64,000 bases of DNA, taken from assembly GCF_013032455.1 (NCBI RefSeq), contig NZ_WQCF01000008.1:1-64000 (forward strand), given 5' to 3'. Source of the stretch: Ruegeria atlantica (GTDB lineage: Bacteria; Pseudomonadota; Alphaproteobacteria; Rhodobacterales; Rhodobacteraceae). A program made the translations under genes and the position numbers. Shown piece after piece: positions 15,285 through 24,022 of the stretch (positions are counted from its first letter, which is position 1; the number at the start of each line of letters is the position of its first letter). The notes below the pieces were generated by a model, which was not told the DNA's origin, ran no database searches, and was given only the letters and a program-made list of their open reading frames with translations.

Positions 15285-16373
15285 TCATTCCACCGCCTCG
15301 CGCATCCATTGTTGCAACCGGGCGATCGAGTGTTCCGACATCACCCCGCAGCCAGGGTCCAGAACCAGCGGGCCGGGGCGGTAGCCGCGGGATTTCAGGC
15401 CCCGGTGAACGCTTTCGACCAGTCGAATGTCTTCCTCGACTGTTGTTTCTCGATCCTGCACCGCCAGTTGCCGGATCACCGCGCTTTCCGATCCGCCTTC
15501 GGTGTACCAGCCGCGCCAGACGGTGCAGTGGTCGGCATCATTTGCGCGCCAGTGATAGGTATTCAGCACGTTGCCCGGATAACATTGGAACGAGAACATC
15601 GGCCACAGGAACCAAGACTGGTAGTCGCCTGCATGTGGCACTGACAGGTCGATGGGATAGGTCATCTTGTCGAGGCTCTGGCATTCAGTGGTGTGGCGCA
15701 AGACATAGCCGCCGCTGGCGTCGGGCTGAATGTCATAAGTCTCGGGCTTGACCACGCCTTCGGCGAAGGTCGGGTGGTTGGTCGGGCAGTGGTAGCATTC
15801 CGAGTAGTTCTCGATACTGACCTTCCAGTTGCAGTTCTCCGGGATTTCAACCCATTCCAGCGGTTCCAGATCGTCGATATGAGGCACAAAGGCGCGGATT
15901 TCCTCGCGCACGCCTGGGTACCAGTCGTCCATCGGAGCGGCGTCATCATCGAGATTGACGAAGATGAACCCGTTGAAGACCTCGGTGCGAACTGAGGTCA
16001 GGCAGATTGCACTGCGGTCAAAGCCTGGGACGGACTTGATATTGGGACCGGCGCGCAACTGGCCGGACAATTCGTAGGTCCAGGCGTGGTAGGGGCACAC
16101 AACGACGCGGGTGTTGCCCGCACCCGTCACCATCTCGTGCGCGCGATGCTGGCAGACGTTATAGAACGTGCGGATTTCGCCGTCGCGGCTGCGAATGCAG
16201 AACAGGTTCTGGCCGGCGATTTCAAACGCAAAGTAATCCCCCGTTTCCCGGACCTGTGCGACATGGCCCGCAAACTGCCACGTTCGGGCCAGAAGCCCCT
16301 GCATCTCCTGCTCGAAGATCGCTGGGTCAGTGTAGTAGCGCGCGTCCAGTGAGTGGGTCAGGGGTGCGTTCAT
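15285..16373 (-). CDS. Rieske-type ring-hydroxylating/N-demethylating oxygenase, alpha subunit
   Basis: A 362-residue non-haem iron oxygenase. The Rieske [2Fe-2S] motif is CQHRAHEM (Cys and His ligands) followed 17 residues later by CPYHAWTY. The C-terminal catalytic domain contains NWKVSIENYSECYHCPTNHP, with two His typical of the mononuclear iron site. Relatives such as choline monooxygenase, GbcA and stachydrine demethylase oxidise N-methylated betaines. Placement beside a dimethylglycine-dehydrogenase-like gene supports N-demethylation of a betaine rather than ring attack. No reductase gene is adjacent. The start overlaps the rpiR-like stop (ATGA), so regulator and oxygenase form one minus-strand operon. 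Confidence 0.88.
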   Translation of the reverse strand: MNAPLTHSLDARYYTDPAIFEQEMQGLLARTWQFAGHVAQVRETGDYFAFEIAGQNLFCIRSRDGEIRTFYNVCQHRAHEMVTGAGNTRVVVCPYHAWTYELSGQLRAGPNIKSVPGFDRSAICLTSVRTEVFNGFIFVNLDDDAAPMDDWYPGVREEIRAFVPHIDDLEPLEWVEIPENCNWKVSIENYSECYHCPTNHPTFAEGVVKPETYDIQPDASGGYVLRHTTECQSLDKMTYPIDLSVPHAGDYQSWFLWPMFSFQCYPGNVLNTYHWRANDADHCTVWRGWYTEGGSESAVIRQLAVQDRETTVEEDIRLVESVHRGLKSRGYRPGPLVLDPGCGVMSEHSIARLQQWMREAVE

Positions 16374-17257
16374 TCGGGCTCCTCCGCGTAGAGGCCAAGT
16401 TGGTGTCTGCGTTGGTGAAACCGTTCCACTCGTTCGACGATTTCATCGCTGGAAACCGCAATCACGAAGGACAGCAGCGTTTCCAGCAGTGCAATGGTCG
16501 AAACGGAGGACGGGAAGAATTGCGGGGTGTCTGCGGCAACCACAAAGCCGTGCTGCGCGTTCAGGATGACCGGGCTGGCAGGGCTGTCGGAAATGCCGAT
16601 CACGGTCAGACCCTGTTGCCGCGCCAGCTTGATGGCGTCGATTACCTCGGTCCGGTAGGGGTGGCAGGTGATGGCGATCAGCACGTCCTGCTCACCTGCC
16701 CAGGCCAGATCGTCCACCGGGGTCGAGCCGGGGCGCGGGATAGCGTGGAACTGCTTCATCCCGGTCGAGGCAAGATAGGTGAAATTACGTGCGTTGGCAT
16801 TGTTGACGCCGACACCCAGCGTGAAAATCTGACGGCAATTCCAGATGTCCTCAGCCGCAGATTTCAGGCGCGCGGCGTCGATTCCAGCGAAAGTGTCCTC
16901 AATATTGCGGATCGCCGCGCCGACCATGTCGGCATAGAGCCCTCCCAGTTCCCCCGACTTGCCGATGTTTTGCAACCAGCGGGCGCGGTCAGGAAACGAC
17001 ACGCCCCCTTTACGAATCGCATCGCGGAACGGAGCGCGGAAATCTTCGTAGCCTTCGAACCCCACCTGCCGCGCCATCCGGACAAAGGTGTTGGGCTTGA
17101 CCTTTGCGGCCTCGGCAATCTCTCGCACCGTTGAAACCCCAACATCTGTTGGGTTTTCCAGCACGTAACGTGCGGCTTTCTGCGCCTCGGGGGTGAGGGC
17201 ATCCCATTCCTCGGTGAGGCGGTCGAGAACGATTGATGATACATTTGTGTCATTCAT
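16370..17257 (-). CDS. MurR/RpiR family transcriptional regulator
   Basis: A 295-residue regulator. An N-terminal HTH_6 domain (about 1-85, TVREIAEAAKVKPNTFVRMARQVGFEGYEDFR) precedes a SIS phosphosugar-isomerase-like sensor domain (about 125-260, IFTLGVGVNNANARNF, VLIAITCHPYRTEVIDAIKLA, TVIGISDSPASP). The effector may be an intermediate of the pathway it controls. It diverges from the flavin/GcvT gene at 17326 and is coupled to the Rieske oxygenase downstream. Two near-identical 20-bp direct repeats (17235-17254, 17265-17284) cover its start codon and the divergent gap. They are the obvious operator candidates, implying autoregulation and control of both operons. Confidence 0.92.
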   Translation of the reverse strand: MNDTNVSSIVLDRLTEEWDALTPEAQKAARYVLENPTDVGVSTVREIAEAAKVKPNTFVRMARQVGFEGYEDFRAPFRDAIRKGGVSFPDRARWLQNIGKSGELGGLYADMVGAAIRNIEDTFAGIDAARLKSAAEDIWNCRQIFTLGVGVNNANARNFTYLASTGMKQFHAIPRPGSTPVDDLAWAGEQDVLIAITCHPYRTEVIDAIKLARQQGLTVIGISDSPASPVILNAQHGFVVAADTPQFFPSSVSTIALLETLLSFVIAVSSDEIVERVERFHQRRHQLGLYAEEPE

Positions 17258-17284
17258 GATTGACGATGGTACATTTGTGGAATT
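17235..17284. promoter_or_regulatory. Direct-repeat operator candidate between rpiR-like gene and catabolic operon
   Basis: Two 20-bp copies (17235-17254 and 17265-17284) agree at 17 positions and share TACATTTGTG; they start exactly 30 bp apart, about three helical turns. One overlaps the regulator's first codons and the other lies in the 68-bp divergent gap. This fits cooperative binding by the adjacent RpiR-family protein; binding is inferred. Confidence 0.55.
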
Positions 17285-17325
17285 AGCCTGTCGAGCAGAA
17301 ACGCGACTCGGGAAGAGGAAAAATC

Positions 17326-19779
17326 ATGTCCGAGAAGAATCTGCCCACCCACGCCCGCGTGGTCATCGTCGGAGGCGGCGTCATGGGGGTCGGTCTGGCC
17401 TATCATCTGGCGCATGAAGGCTGGGGCGACGATACCGTCTTGCTGGAAAAGGCCGAGCTGACCAGCGGCAGCACCTGGCATGCGGCGGGCCAGATCACGC
17501 ATTCGACCTCAAGCTTTGGGCTAGGCAAATGCGTGGACTACAACATTGGTCTTTATTCCGGCCAGTTGGAGGCTGAAACAGGCCAGCCTGTGACATGGCA
17601 TGGCTGCGGTTCGTTCCGTCTGGCCTATACCGAGGATGAGATGGACTGGCTGCGCCATACCCTGTCGGTGGGGCGTTCGCTGGGTTTCAACATCGAACTG
17701 GTTGGCCCCGAGAAGGTGGCCGAGCTGCACCCGTTCTACAATCTCGAAGGTGTGCTGGGAGCGCTGCACACGCCGGATGACGGTCATGTTGATCCAACCA
17801 ACGTGACCATGGCGATGGCGACCGGGGCGCGTCAGAAAGGCGTGCGCATCTTCCGCAACTGCCGCGCCACCAACATCACGCGGGCCGACAACGGCGAATG
17901 GGTGGTTGAGACCGAACAGGGCACCATCACTTGCGAGCATGTGGTGAACGCAGGCGGCACCTATGCCCGCCAAATGGGCGAATGGTCTGGGCTGCAATTG
18001 CCCATGACCTCGATGACGCACCATTACTTCGTAACCGAGCCGGTGCCCGAGTTCCAGAACCTCGACAAGGAACTGCCGGTGATCCGTGATGACCGCAAGG
18101 TCTCTGGCTATATCCGGATGGAGCAACAGCGCGGGCTGATCGGGATCTACGAGAAAGAGAATCCGAACTCGGTCTGGCATGATCACTGCCCGTGGGAATA
18201 CGAGAACTGGCTTTTCGATGCGGATTACGACCGGGTGATGCCGTGGCTTGAGGAAAGCCTGAACCGCATGCCGATTTTTGCCGAACTGGGCATTCAGCGT
18301 GACGTGCACGGCGCGATCTCGCATCCCCCCGATGGCAACCCGCTGATCGGGCCTGCTCCGGGTGTGCAGAACTACTGGTGCTGCTGCGGCACGCAAATCG
18401 GGATCGGTTGGGGGCCGGGCCTGACCCGCGAACTGGCGCGCTGGATGGTTCATGGTGCGGCCGATATCTCGATGCGCGAGTTCGATCCACGCCGGTTCGG
18501 CAGCTATGCCACCAAGGACTGGCAGGTGATCAAGGCCGAGGAAGACTACTGCCTACGCCACGAAATCCCCTTCCCGCATTTCAACCGTCTGGAAGGGCGT
18601 CCGATCAAGCCGTCACCGCTGTATGAGCTGCTGAACTCCAAAGGCGCGGTGCATGAAGAGGTCTACGGCTTCGAGCGTCCCCGCTGGTTCGCGCGGGACG
18701 GGGTCGAGCAACGCGATTACTACTCTTTCCGCCGCACGCCAGCCGATGACATGGTCGCGGCCGAGGTCAAAGCGGTGCGCGAGCGCGTCGGCATCATGGA
18801 TGTCACCGCCTTTACCAAGGTCGAGGTCTCGGGACCGGACGCCTATGCCCTGCTAGACCGACTGACCGCCAACCGGATGCCGCAAAAGGTCGGCTCGATC
18901 ACGCTGACACATATGCTGAACCGCCGTGGCCGGATCGAGTTGGAGACCACGATCGTGCGCATGGCCGAAGACCGCTTCTATCTGGTCTGTGCGGCGTTCT
19001 TCGAACAGCGCTTGCTGGATCACCTGGCGCAGCAGCGCGCGGAAGAGGATGTGCAGGTCACCGCTCTGTCCTCTGATTGGTCCGCCCTGTCACTGAACGG
19101 CCCACGGTCGCGCGAGGTGCTGGCGCGATGCACCGATGCCGATCTGACCAATGCCGGGTTCCGCTGGCTGTCCGCGCAGGAGATCACCATCGCGGGTCAC
19201 AAAGTCTGGGCTTTCCGTATGTCCTATGCTGGTGAGCTGGGCTGGGAGCTGCACATGCCCAACGCCGCCTGCCTTGACGTCTATAACGCTCTTTGGGCGG
19301 CGGGTGAGCCGCACGGCATTACCGACTACGGCAGCTTTGCCATGAACGTGATGCGGATGGAGAAGGGCTTCAAAGGTGCGGGCGAGCTGACCAATGAGGT
19401 TACTCTGGCCGAAGCCGACGTGCTGCGCTTTGCCCGCACAGACAAAGAGTATCTGGGCAAGGACAAGACGCTGAACACCGACCTTCCATGGATCTGCGCC
19501 TATCTGGAAATCGAGCCTGACGGCGAGATTGACGGACATGGTGGTGAAGCGGTGATGCTGGACGGGCGTGTCGTGGGTTCGACGGCCTCGGTGGCTTATG
19601 GCCATACGGTCGGTAAAATCCTCGCCTTTGCGTATATCAAGCCCGAGGCCGCAACACCCGGTACCAAATTGCAGGTGGTGGTCCACGGCAAACTCCGCGC
19701 AGCCTGCGTGCTGGGGGAACCTGCCTATGATCCGCAAAGCCTTCTGCCGCGCACCGACGCCGCATTGGAGACTGCGTAA
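17326..19779 (+). CDS. FAD-dependent dehydrogenase with GcvT domain (dimethylglycine/sarcosine dehydrogenase-like)
   Basis: An 817-residue two-part enzyme. Residues 10-400 form a DAO-type flavin oxidoreductase: the dinucleotide fold VVIVGGGVMGVGLAYHLA, then GSTWHAAGQITH. In relatives the His of the WHAAG motif (His52 here) carries covalent FAD. From about 430 to the end is an aminomethyltransferase (GcvT) fold, AFTKVEVSGPDAYALLDRLTANRMP to a C-terminal barrel, which transfers the C1 unit to tetrahydrofolate. The family oxidatively demethylates secondary or tertiary N-methyl amino acids such as dimethylglycine and sarcosine. It opens a translationally coupled operon: its stop shares bases with the next start (TAATG). 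It is likely controlled by the divergent RpiR-family regulator. Confidence 0.9.
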   Translation: MSEKNLPTHARVVIVGGGVMGVGLAYHLAHEGWGDDTVLLEKAELTSGSTWHAAGQITHSTSSFGLGKCVDYNIGLYSGQLEAETGQPVTWHGCGSFRLAYTEDEMDWLRHTLSVGRSLGFNIELVGPEKVAELHPFYNLEGVLGALHTPDDGHVDPTNVTMAMATGARQKGVRIFRNCRATNITRADNGEWVVETEQGTITCEHVVNAGGTYARQMGEWSGLQLPMTSMTHHYFVTEPVPEFQNLDKELPVIRDDRKVSGYIRMEQQRGLIGIYEKENPNSVWHDHCPWEYENWLFDADYDRVMPWLEESLNRMPIFAELGIQRDVHGAISHPPDGNPLIGPAPGVQNYWCCCGTQIGIGWGPGLTRELARWMVHGAADISMREFDPRRFGSYATKDWQVIKAEEDYCLRHEIPFPHFNRLEGRPIKPSPLYELLNSKGAVHEEVYGFERPRWFARDGVEQRDYYSFRRTPADDMVAAEVKAVRERVGIMDVTAFTKVEVSGPDAYALLDRLTANRMPQKVGSITLTHMLNRRGRIELETTIVRMAEDRFYLVCAAFFEQRLLDHLAQQRAEEDVQVTALSSDWSALSLNGPRSREVLARCTDADLTNAGFRWLSAQEITIAGHKVWAFRMSYAGELGWELHMPNAACLDVYNALWAAGEPHGITDYGSFAMNVMRMEKGFKGAGELTNEVTLAEADVLRFARTDKEYLGKDKTLNTDLPWICAYLEIEPDGEIDGHGGEAVMLDGRVVGSTASVAYGHTVGKILAFAYIKPEAATPGTKLQVVVHGKLRAACVLGEPAYDPQSLLPRTDAALETA

Positions 19780-20861
19780 TGAGCTTTCCCGACACGATGA
19801 AAGCCATGGTCACGATGGGCCATGGCGGCCTGGAGCAGATGGTTCTGCACAAAGACTGGCCGCGCCCGGATCCGGCGGCCGGAGAAGTTCTGATAAAGGT
19901 CGCCGCCTGCGGTCTGAACAACACAGACGTCAACACGCGCTCGGGCTGGTATTCCAAAACGGTCACTGATGCGACCACCGGAGGCGCTTTCGAAGAAGTG
20001 GGCGAAGACGATCCCACTTGGGGCGGAGCGCCGATCACTTTTCCGCGTATTCAGGGGGCAGATATCTGCGGTGAAATCGTAGCGGTAGGTGAAGGCGTCG
20101 ACAGCGCCCGCGTCGGTCAGCGTGTCATCACTGATGGATGGCTGCGTGATCCGACGGACCCCGACAACATGGACAAAACCGGCTATTTCGGATCGGAACG
20201 GGACGGAGGGTTCGCTGAATACGCCACGACACTGGCCGAGAACGCGGTGCCGATCACCTCGGACCTGTCTGATGCGGAACTGGCAACGTTTTCTTGTTCC
20301 TATTCCACGGCCGAGGGGATGCTGACCCGCGCCAACGTGACCGACAAGGACACGGTGTTGGTTCCCGGCGCGTCTGGTGGTGTAGGCGGTGCGCTGGTGC
20401 AACTGGCAAAACGCCGGGGCGCACGTGTGATCGCAATGGCGTCCGAGGCGAAACATGCCGACGTGGCCGGGCTTGGCCCTGACATGATCCTGCCCCGCGC
20501 GCCCGAGAATTTGCGGTCGGCGCTGGGCGATGAAAAGATCACCGTGGTTGCCGATGTGGTGGGTGGCCCCTATTGGCCGAACCTGATCGACATTCTGGAG
20601 CGCGGCGGGCGGTACACCTGTTCCGGTGCAATCGCTGGCCCGATGGTGAATTTCGACCTGCGGACCTTCTACCTGCGCGATCTGACCTTCACCGGCTCAA
20701 CCGTGATCGACCCGCAAGTCATGCGGAACCTCGTGACATACATCGAGGCCGGTGAGATCAAACCCGCCCTCGCCGCGACCTATCCGCTGGAGGAGCTGCG
20801 CGAAGCGCAAGCCGCCTTCATCGCAAAACAGCATACCGGCAACATCGTGGTGATCCCATGA
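19779..20861 (+). CDS. Zinc-type alcohol dehydrogenase/quinone-oxidoreductase family (MDR) protein
   Basis: A 360-residue medium-chain dehydrogenase/reductase. A GroES-like N-terminal half ([41 protein letters not shown]) is followed by a Rossmann half with [30 protein letters not shown] for NADP(H) or NAD(H). It lacks the structural-zinc cysteine cluster. Members reduce quinones, enones or acryloyl-type substrates. Its place directly before dddQ makes acrylate or acryloyl-CoA-derived metabolism possible, but it lacks enough similarity for me to call it AcuI. An insert at 55-85 ([23 protein letters not shown]) is characteristic of a subgroup often annotated as an alcohol dehydrogenase. It overlaps dddQ by four bases. 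Confidence 0.85.
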   Translation: MSFPDTMKAMVTMGHGGLEQMVLHKDWPRPDPAAGEVLIKVAACGLNNTDVNTRSGWYSKTVTDATTGGAFEEVGEDDPTWGGAPITFPRIQGADICGEIVAVGEGVDSARVGQRVITDGWLRDPTDPDNMDKTGYFGSERDGGFAEYATTLAENAVPITSDLSDAELATFSCSYSTAEGMLTRANVTDKDTVLVPGASGGVGGALVQLAKRRGARVIAMASEAKHADVAGLGPDMILPRAPENLRSALGDEKITVVADVVGGPYWPNLIDILERGGRYTCSGAIAGPMVNFDLRTFYLRDLTFTGSTVIDPQVMRNLVTYIEAGEIKPALAATYPLEELREAQAAFIAKQHTGNIVVIP

Positions 20862-21436
20862 CTCTGGACGACGTATTAGAGGCGGCCCGGCAACTGCATC
20901 AGGTGCATCCCGACCTTGCTGCATTCGCGGCATGGCCTGACGATCTGTCGCCGACGGGTCTGCAGCCTGCGCCAATACCCGCCACGGATTTGGTGCGCGA
21001 CATTGATCTCGACGGCAGTGCGTCAACACGCGACCTGGTTGCGGCAATTAAGGCAACCGCACATTTGGCCCAATGGAAGCATACTTATACAGAAGAGGAA
21101 GTTGGTGCGGATTTCCTGAGCAAATATGGGTATTACGAACTGTTTGGCCCGACTGGTCATTTCCACTCGACCCGGTTGCGAGGTTATGTGGGCTATTGGG
21201 GAGCGGGTCTGAACTATGATTGGCATAGCCATCAGGCCGAAGAGTTGTACCTGACGCTGGCAGGTGGGGCGGTGTTCCGTGTCGACGGGGACGAAACCTA
21301 TGTCGGCCCGAACCAGACGCGTCACCATGACAGCTGGCAAAGCCACGCGATGACCACGACCGACCAGCCAATTCTGACCTTTGTCCTCTGGCGTGGCGAA
21401 GGCATGGATGACCTGCCACGGATGGATGTCGCATGA
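20858..21436 (+). CDS. dddQ: DMSP lyase DddQ (cupin)
   Basis: A 192-residue cupin-fold lyase that splits dimethylsulfoniopropionate (DMSP) into dimethyl sulfide and acrylate. Length and residue numbers match characterised roseobacter DddQ. Metal-site residues His125, Glu129, Tyr131 and His163 are in [11 protein letters not shown] and WQSHAM, and Tyr120, implicated in function, is also present. The conserved block [20 protein letters not shown] precedes the cupin core and [16 protein letters not shown] ends the protein. Tyr131 is the proposed catalytic base. The gene lies inside a coupled operon (ATGA overlaps on both sides), not beside a classical dmd or acu cluster. The neighbourhood of enolase-superfamily genes recalls dddQ loci I remember from Ruegeria and Roseovarius. 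Confidence 0.92.
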   Translation: MTLDDVLEAARQLHQVHPDLAAFAAWPDDLSPTGLQPAPIPATDLVRDIDLDGSASTRDLVAAIKATAHLAQWKHTYTEEEVGADFLSKYGYYELFGPTGHFHSTRLRGYVGYWGAGLNYDWHSHQAEELYLTLAGGAVFRVDGDETYVGPNQTRHHDSWQSHAMTTTDQPILTFVLWRGEGMDDLPRMDVA

Positions 21437-22539
21437 AGATCACCCGCATCCGCATCTACCAGACTGGGCTGCCCTATGTGGGTGGGGCCTATGTCTGGGG
21501 TGCTGGCAATGCGATCGAAACGGCCATCGCCTCGGTCGTTGTCATCGACACCGATGCCGGATTACAGGGCTGCGGTGAGTTCACGCCTTGTGGCGAGAAT
21601 TACATGGTTGCCCATTCCGAGGGCGTCGCGGCACTGGCGCGGCTGGTGGCGCCAAAGCTGTTGGGCGAAGACCCGCGGCAAGTGGGGCAGATCGAGCAGC
21701 TGATGGATCATCTGGTGCAGGGCCATGGCTATGCCAAGGCCCCGTTCGATGCGGCCTGCTGGGATATTTTGGGGCAGGCTTGTGATCAGCCCGTATGGAT
21801 GTTGCTGGGCGGCAAGCTGACCGACGGCGCGCCGATGTATCGGGTCGCGCCGCAAAAGGCGGTGGATGAAACCGTGGCCGAGCTAAACCGCTATCGAGAA
21901 CAAGGGTATCGGCAGTTTCAGGTCAAGGTGGGCGGCGATTGGACCACTGATATTGACCGCATTCGTACTACGGTGCCCTTGCTGCAACCGGGTGAAAAGG
22001 CGATGGCCGATGCCAATCAGGGTTGGCGCGTAGATAATGCAATCCGGGTGGCACGTGCGACGCGCGATCTGGACTTCATTCTAGAACAGCCCTGCCGCAC
22101 TTATGAGGAGTGCCAACAGGTGCGCCGTGTGGCTGAGCAACCGATGAAGTTGGACGAATGCGTCACCGGCATCCATATGGCCCAACGGATCGTCGCGGAT
22201 CGTGGGGCCGAAATCTGCTGTCTGAAAATCTCGAACCTCGGCGGGCTCAGCAAGGCGCGGCGGGTGCGGGATTATCTGGTCGACAACCGCATTCCGGTGG
22301 TCAGTGAGGATACATGGGGTGGCGAAATTGCCTCCTCTGTCGTCGCCCATTTTGCAGCCTCGACCCCGCCCGAATATCTGCAGAACACCACTGATCTGAT
22401 GAATTACAACACCCGATCAACCGGAATCGGTGGGCCGGTGTCGCGGGATGGCAAGCTTTACGCTTCGGACGCCCCAGGATTGGGGGTGGCCGCGGATTTC
22501 GAAAGTCTGGGAGAACCGATTGAGGAGTTCCGCTTATGA
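21433..22539 (+). CDS. Enolase-superfamily enzyme 1 (cis-3-hydroxyproline dehydratase-like)
   Basis: A 368-residue mandelate racemase/muconate lactonizing enzyme family member. The capping domain is residues 1-125. The barrel carries Lys165 (QVKVGG), metal ligands Asp193 (ADANQG), Glu218 (LEQPC) and Asp241 (KLDECV), and the second catalytic Lys265 (CLKISNLGG). A Lys-Lys pair across the barrel fits racemase, epimerase or dehydratase chemistry on an amino-acid-like carboxylate. The closest remembered relatives are cis-3-hydroxy-L-proline dehydratases and hydroxyproline-betaine epimerases of marine roseobacters. The substrate cannot be fixed from sequence. It overlaps dddQ and the small cupin gene by four bases each. 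Confidence 0.85.
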   Translation: MKITRIRIYQTGLPYVGGAYVWGAGNAIETAIASVVVIDTDAGLQGCGEFTPCGENYMVAHSEGVAALARLVAPKLLGEDPRQVGQIEQLMDHLVQGHGYAKAPFDAACWDILGQACDQPVWMLLGGKLTDGAPMYRVAPQKAVDETVAELNRYREQGYRQFQVKVGGDWTTDIDRIRTTVPLLQPGEKAMADANQGWRVDNAIRVARATRDLDFILEQPCRTYEECQQVRRVAEQPMKLDECVTGIHMAQRIVADRGAEICCLKISNLGGLSKARRVRDYLVDNRIPVVSEDTWGGEIASSVVAHFAASTPPEYLQNTTDLMNYNTRSTGIGGPVSRDGKLYASDAPGLGVAADFESLGEPIEEFRL

Positions 22540-22820
22540 GATCGCAGGCGACAGCAACCCGGATGATTGACGACGCCCGCGTACGGGTAACGCGATTTGA
22601 CTTTGCTCCTGACGCGGAAACCGGATGGCACCGTCATACGATGGATTATGTCATCACGGCCATCACCGATTGCCACATGCGATTAGAGCTGCCCGACGGA
22701 ACAGTCAATGACGTGACGGTTCCCGCCGGCACGGCCTATCGCCGGGACGAAGGCGTCGAACACAATGTGATCAATGCTGGGGACGACCCTATGTCCTTTG
22801 TTGAAGTGGAACTGAAATGA
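22536..22820 (+). CDS. Small single-domain cupin
   Basis: A 94-residue protein forming one cupin barrel. The motif WHRHTMDYVI (His32 and His34 region) begins metal motif 1, RRDEGVEHNVINAGDDPMSFVEVEL is the second motif with His79, and the chain ends directly after it. It has no signal peptide. Possible roles are a metal-dependent isomerase, or a small lyase working on the same substrate as the flanking enolase-superfamily enzymes. I do not recognise a characterised relative. Both ends overlap neighbouring genes (ATGA), so it is made together with them and probably serves the same pathway. Confidence 0.82.
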   Translation: MRSQATATRMIDDARVRVTRFDFAPDAETGWHRHTMDYVITAITDCHMRLELPDGTVNDVTVPAGTAYRRDEGVEHNVINAGDDPMSFVEVELK

Positions 22821-23926
22821 AGATTACCCGACTGTCGGTTTATCACATCGATCTGCCTCTGGAGCATCCATACTGGCTGTCCGGCGGGCGTCTAAAGTTT
22901 GAATCCCTCGACGCGACGATTGTGAAAATCGAAACCGATGCGGGGTTGGTTGGCTGGGGCGAGGGAACCCCATGGGGGCACACATACGTCCCAGCGCACG
23001 GGCCTGGCATCCGTGCTGGAATTCAGACTATGGCGCCATTCATCCTCGGCCTCGACCCGCGCAAGGTGTTGGAGGTGGAGCGCGCAATGGATATTGCGCT
23101 GCCCGGTCACCTTTATGCGAAAAGCCCGATTGACATGGCCTGCTGGGATATCGCCGGTCAGGCGTCGGGTCTGCCGATCGCCGATCTGATGGGTGGAGGG
23201 TCACGCACGCCGCGTCCAATTGCCTCTTCGGTTGGAGCCAAGACCATCGAGGAAACCCGCGAGGTTATGGAACGCTATCGCAGCCGAGGCTACATCGCCC
23301 ATTCGGTTAAAATCGGCGGTGATGTGGAACGCGACATTGCTCGCGTGCGCGACGTCGAAAGCATCCGGCGACCGGGAGAGATTGTGCTCTATGACGTCAA
23401 TCGCGGCTGGACCCGACAACAGGCCCTACGGGTGATGAGTGCTTGCGAAGACCTGAACGTGATGTTCGAACAACCCGGCGAGACGCTGGATGATATCGCC
23501 GCGATCTCGGGCCGTCATGCCTCGCCCGTTTCGGTGGATGAGAGCCTCGTGACCCTGCAGGATGCAACCCGCATTGCCCGCGATGGGATCGCCGAGATCT
23601 TCGGGATCAAACTCAACCGCGTCGGCGGTCTGACCAAAGCCGCGCGGATACGGGATATCGCGCTGTCGCATGGTATCGATATGTTCGTCATGGCCACGGG
23701 TGGCTCGGTTCTGGCCGATGCCGAGGCCTTGCATCTGGCCGCCACCATTCCGGACACCAATTGCCACGCTGTATGGGCCTGTCAGGATATGATCACCGTC
23801 GATATTGCGGGTGGGCGCGGCCCGCGCAACGTCGACGGTCACCTACACTTGCCGGAAACGCCGGGTCTCGGTGTGCATCCGGATGAGGACGCGCTGGGCG
23901 AACCTACCGCGGAGTATGTGAAATGA
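22817..23926 (+). CDS. Enolase-superfamily enzyme 2 (MR/MLE family, substrate unknown)
   Basis: A 369-residue MR/MLE family protein about equally distant from the two other copies here. Catalytic residues are all present: Lys165 (HSVKIGG), Asp193 (LYDVNRGW), Glu218 (MFEQPG), Asp241 (SVDESL) and Lys265 (GIKLNRVGG). The barrel end reads FVMATGGSV where the other two copies have a tryptophan-containing EDTWGGE/ECTWGSD segment, so its substrate pocket probably differs. It may be an epimerase or dehydratase of a hydroxylated betaine or amino acid. It is the last gene of the tightly overlapping operon begun at 17326 and is followed by an AT-rich promoter region. Confidence 0.84.
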   Translation: MKITRLSVYHIDLPLEHPYWLSGGRLKFESLDATIVKIETDAGLVGWGEGTPWGHTYVPAHGPGIRAGIQTMAPFILGLDPRKVLEVERAMDIALPGHLYAKSPIDMACWDIAGQASGLPIADLMGGGSRTPRPIASSVGAKTIEETREVMERYRSRGYIAHSVKIGGDVERDIARVRDVESIRRPGEIVLYDVNRGWTRQQALRVMSACEDLNVMFEQPGETLDDIAAISGRHASPVSVDESLVTLQDATRIARDGIAEIFGIKLNRVGGLTKAARIRDIALSHGIDMFVMATGGSVLADAEALHLAATIPDTNCHAVWACQDMITVDIAGGRGPRNVDGHLHLPETPGLGVHPDEDALGEPTAEYVK

Positions 23927-23936
23927 TGTGCGAATT

Positions 23937-23990
23937 TTGTATACAATCGCATGCCAAAATCTTGAATTTAGCGTGGTCTAAAATTATATA
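23937..23990 (+). promoter_or_regulatory. Promoter with GntR-like palindrome, AT-rich
   Basis: TTGTATACAA (23937-23946) is a perfect palindrome of the kind bound by many GntR-family regulators. It is followed by TTGAAT (23962-23967) and TATATA (23985-23990) with a 17-bp spacer, a good housekeeping promoter. The region is strikingly AT-rich compared with its surroundings. It would drive the small membrane protein, enolase enzyme 3 and the aminotransferase. Confidence 0.6.
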
Positions 23991-24022
23991 TATGAAAATA
24001 AATAATAATTTAGAGAGGGAGT

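Noticed and set aside
19779..20861. AcuI (acryloyl-CoA reductase) assignment because of dddQ next door
   Set aside because: The protein is longer than AcuI, carries an insert typical of another MDR subgroup and lacks a convincing AcuI pattern; only the general family is supported.
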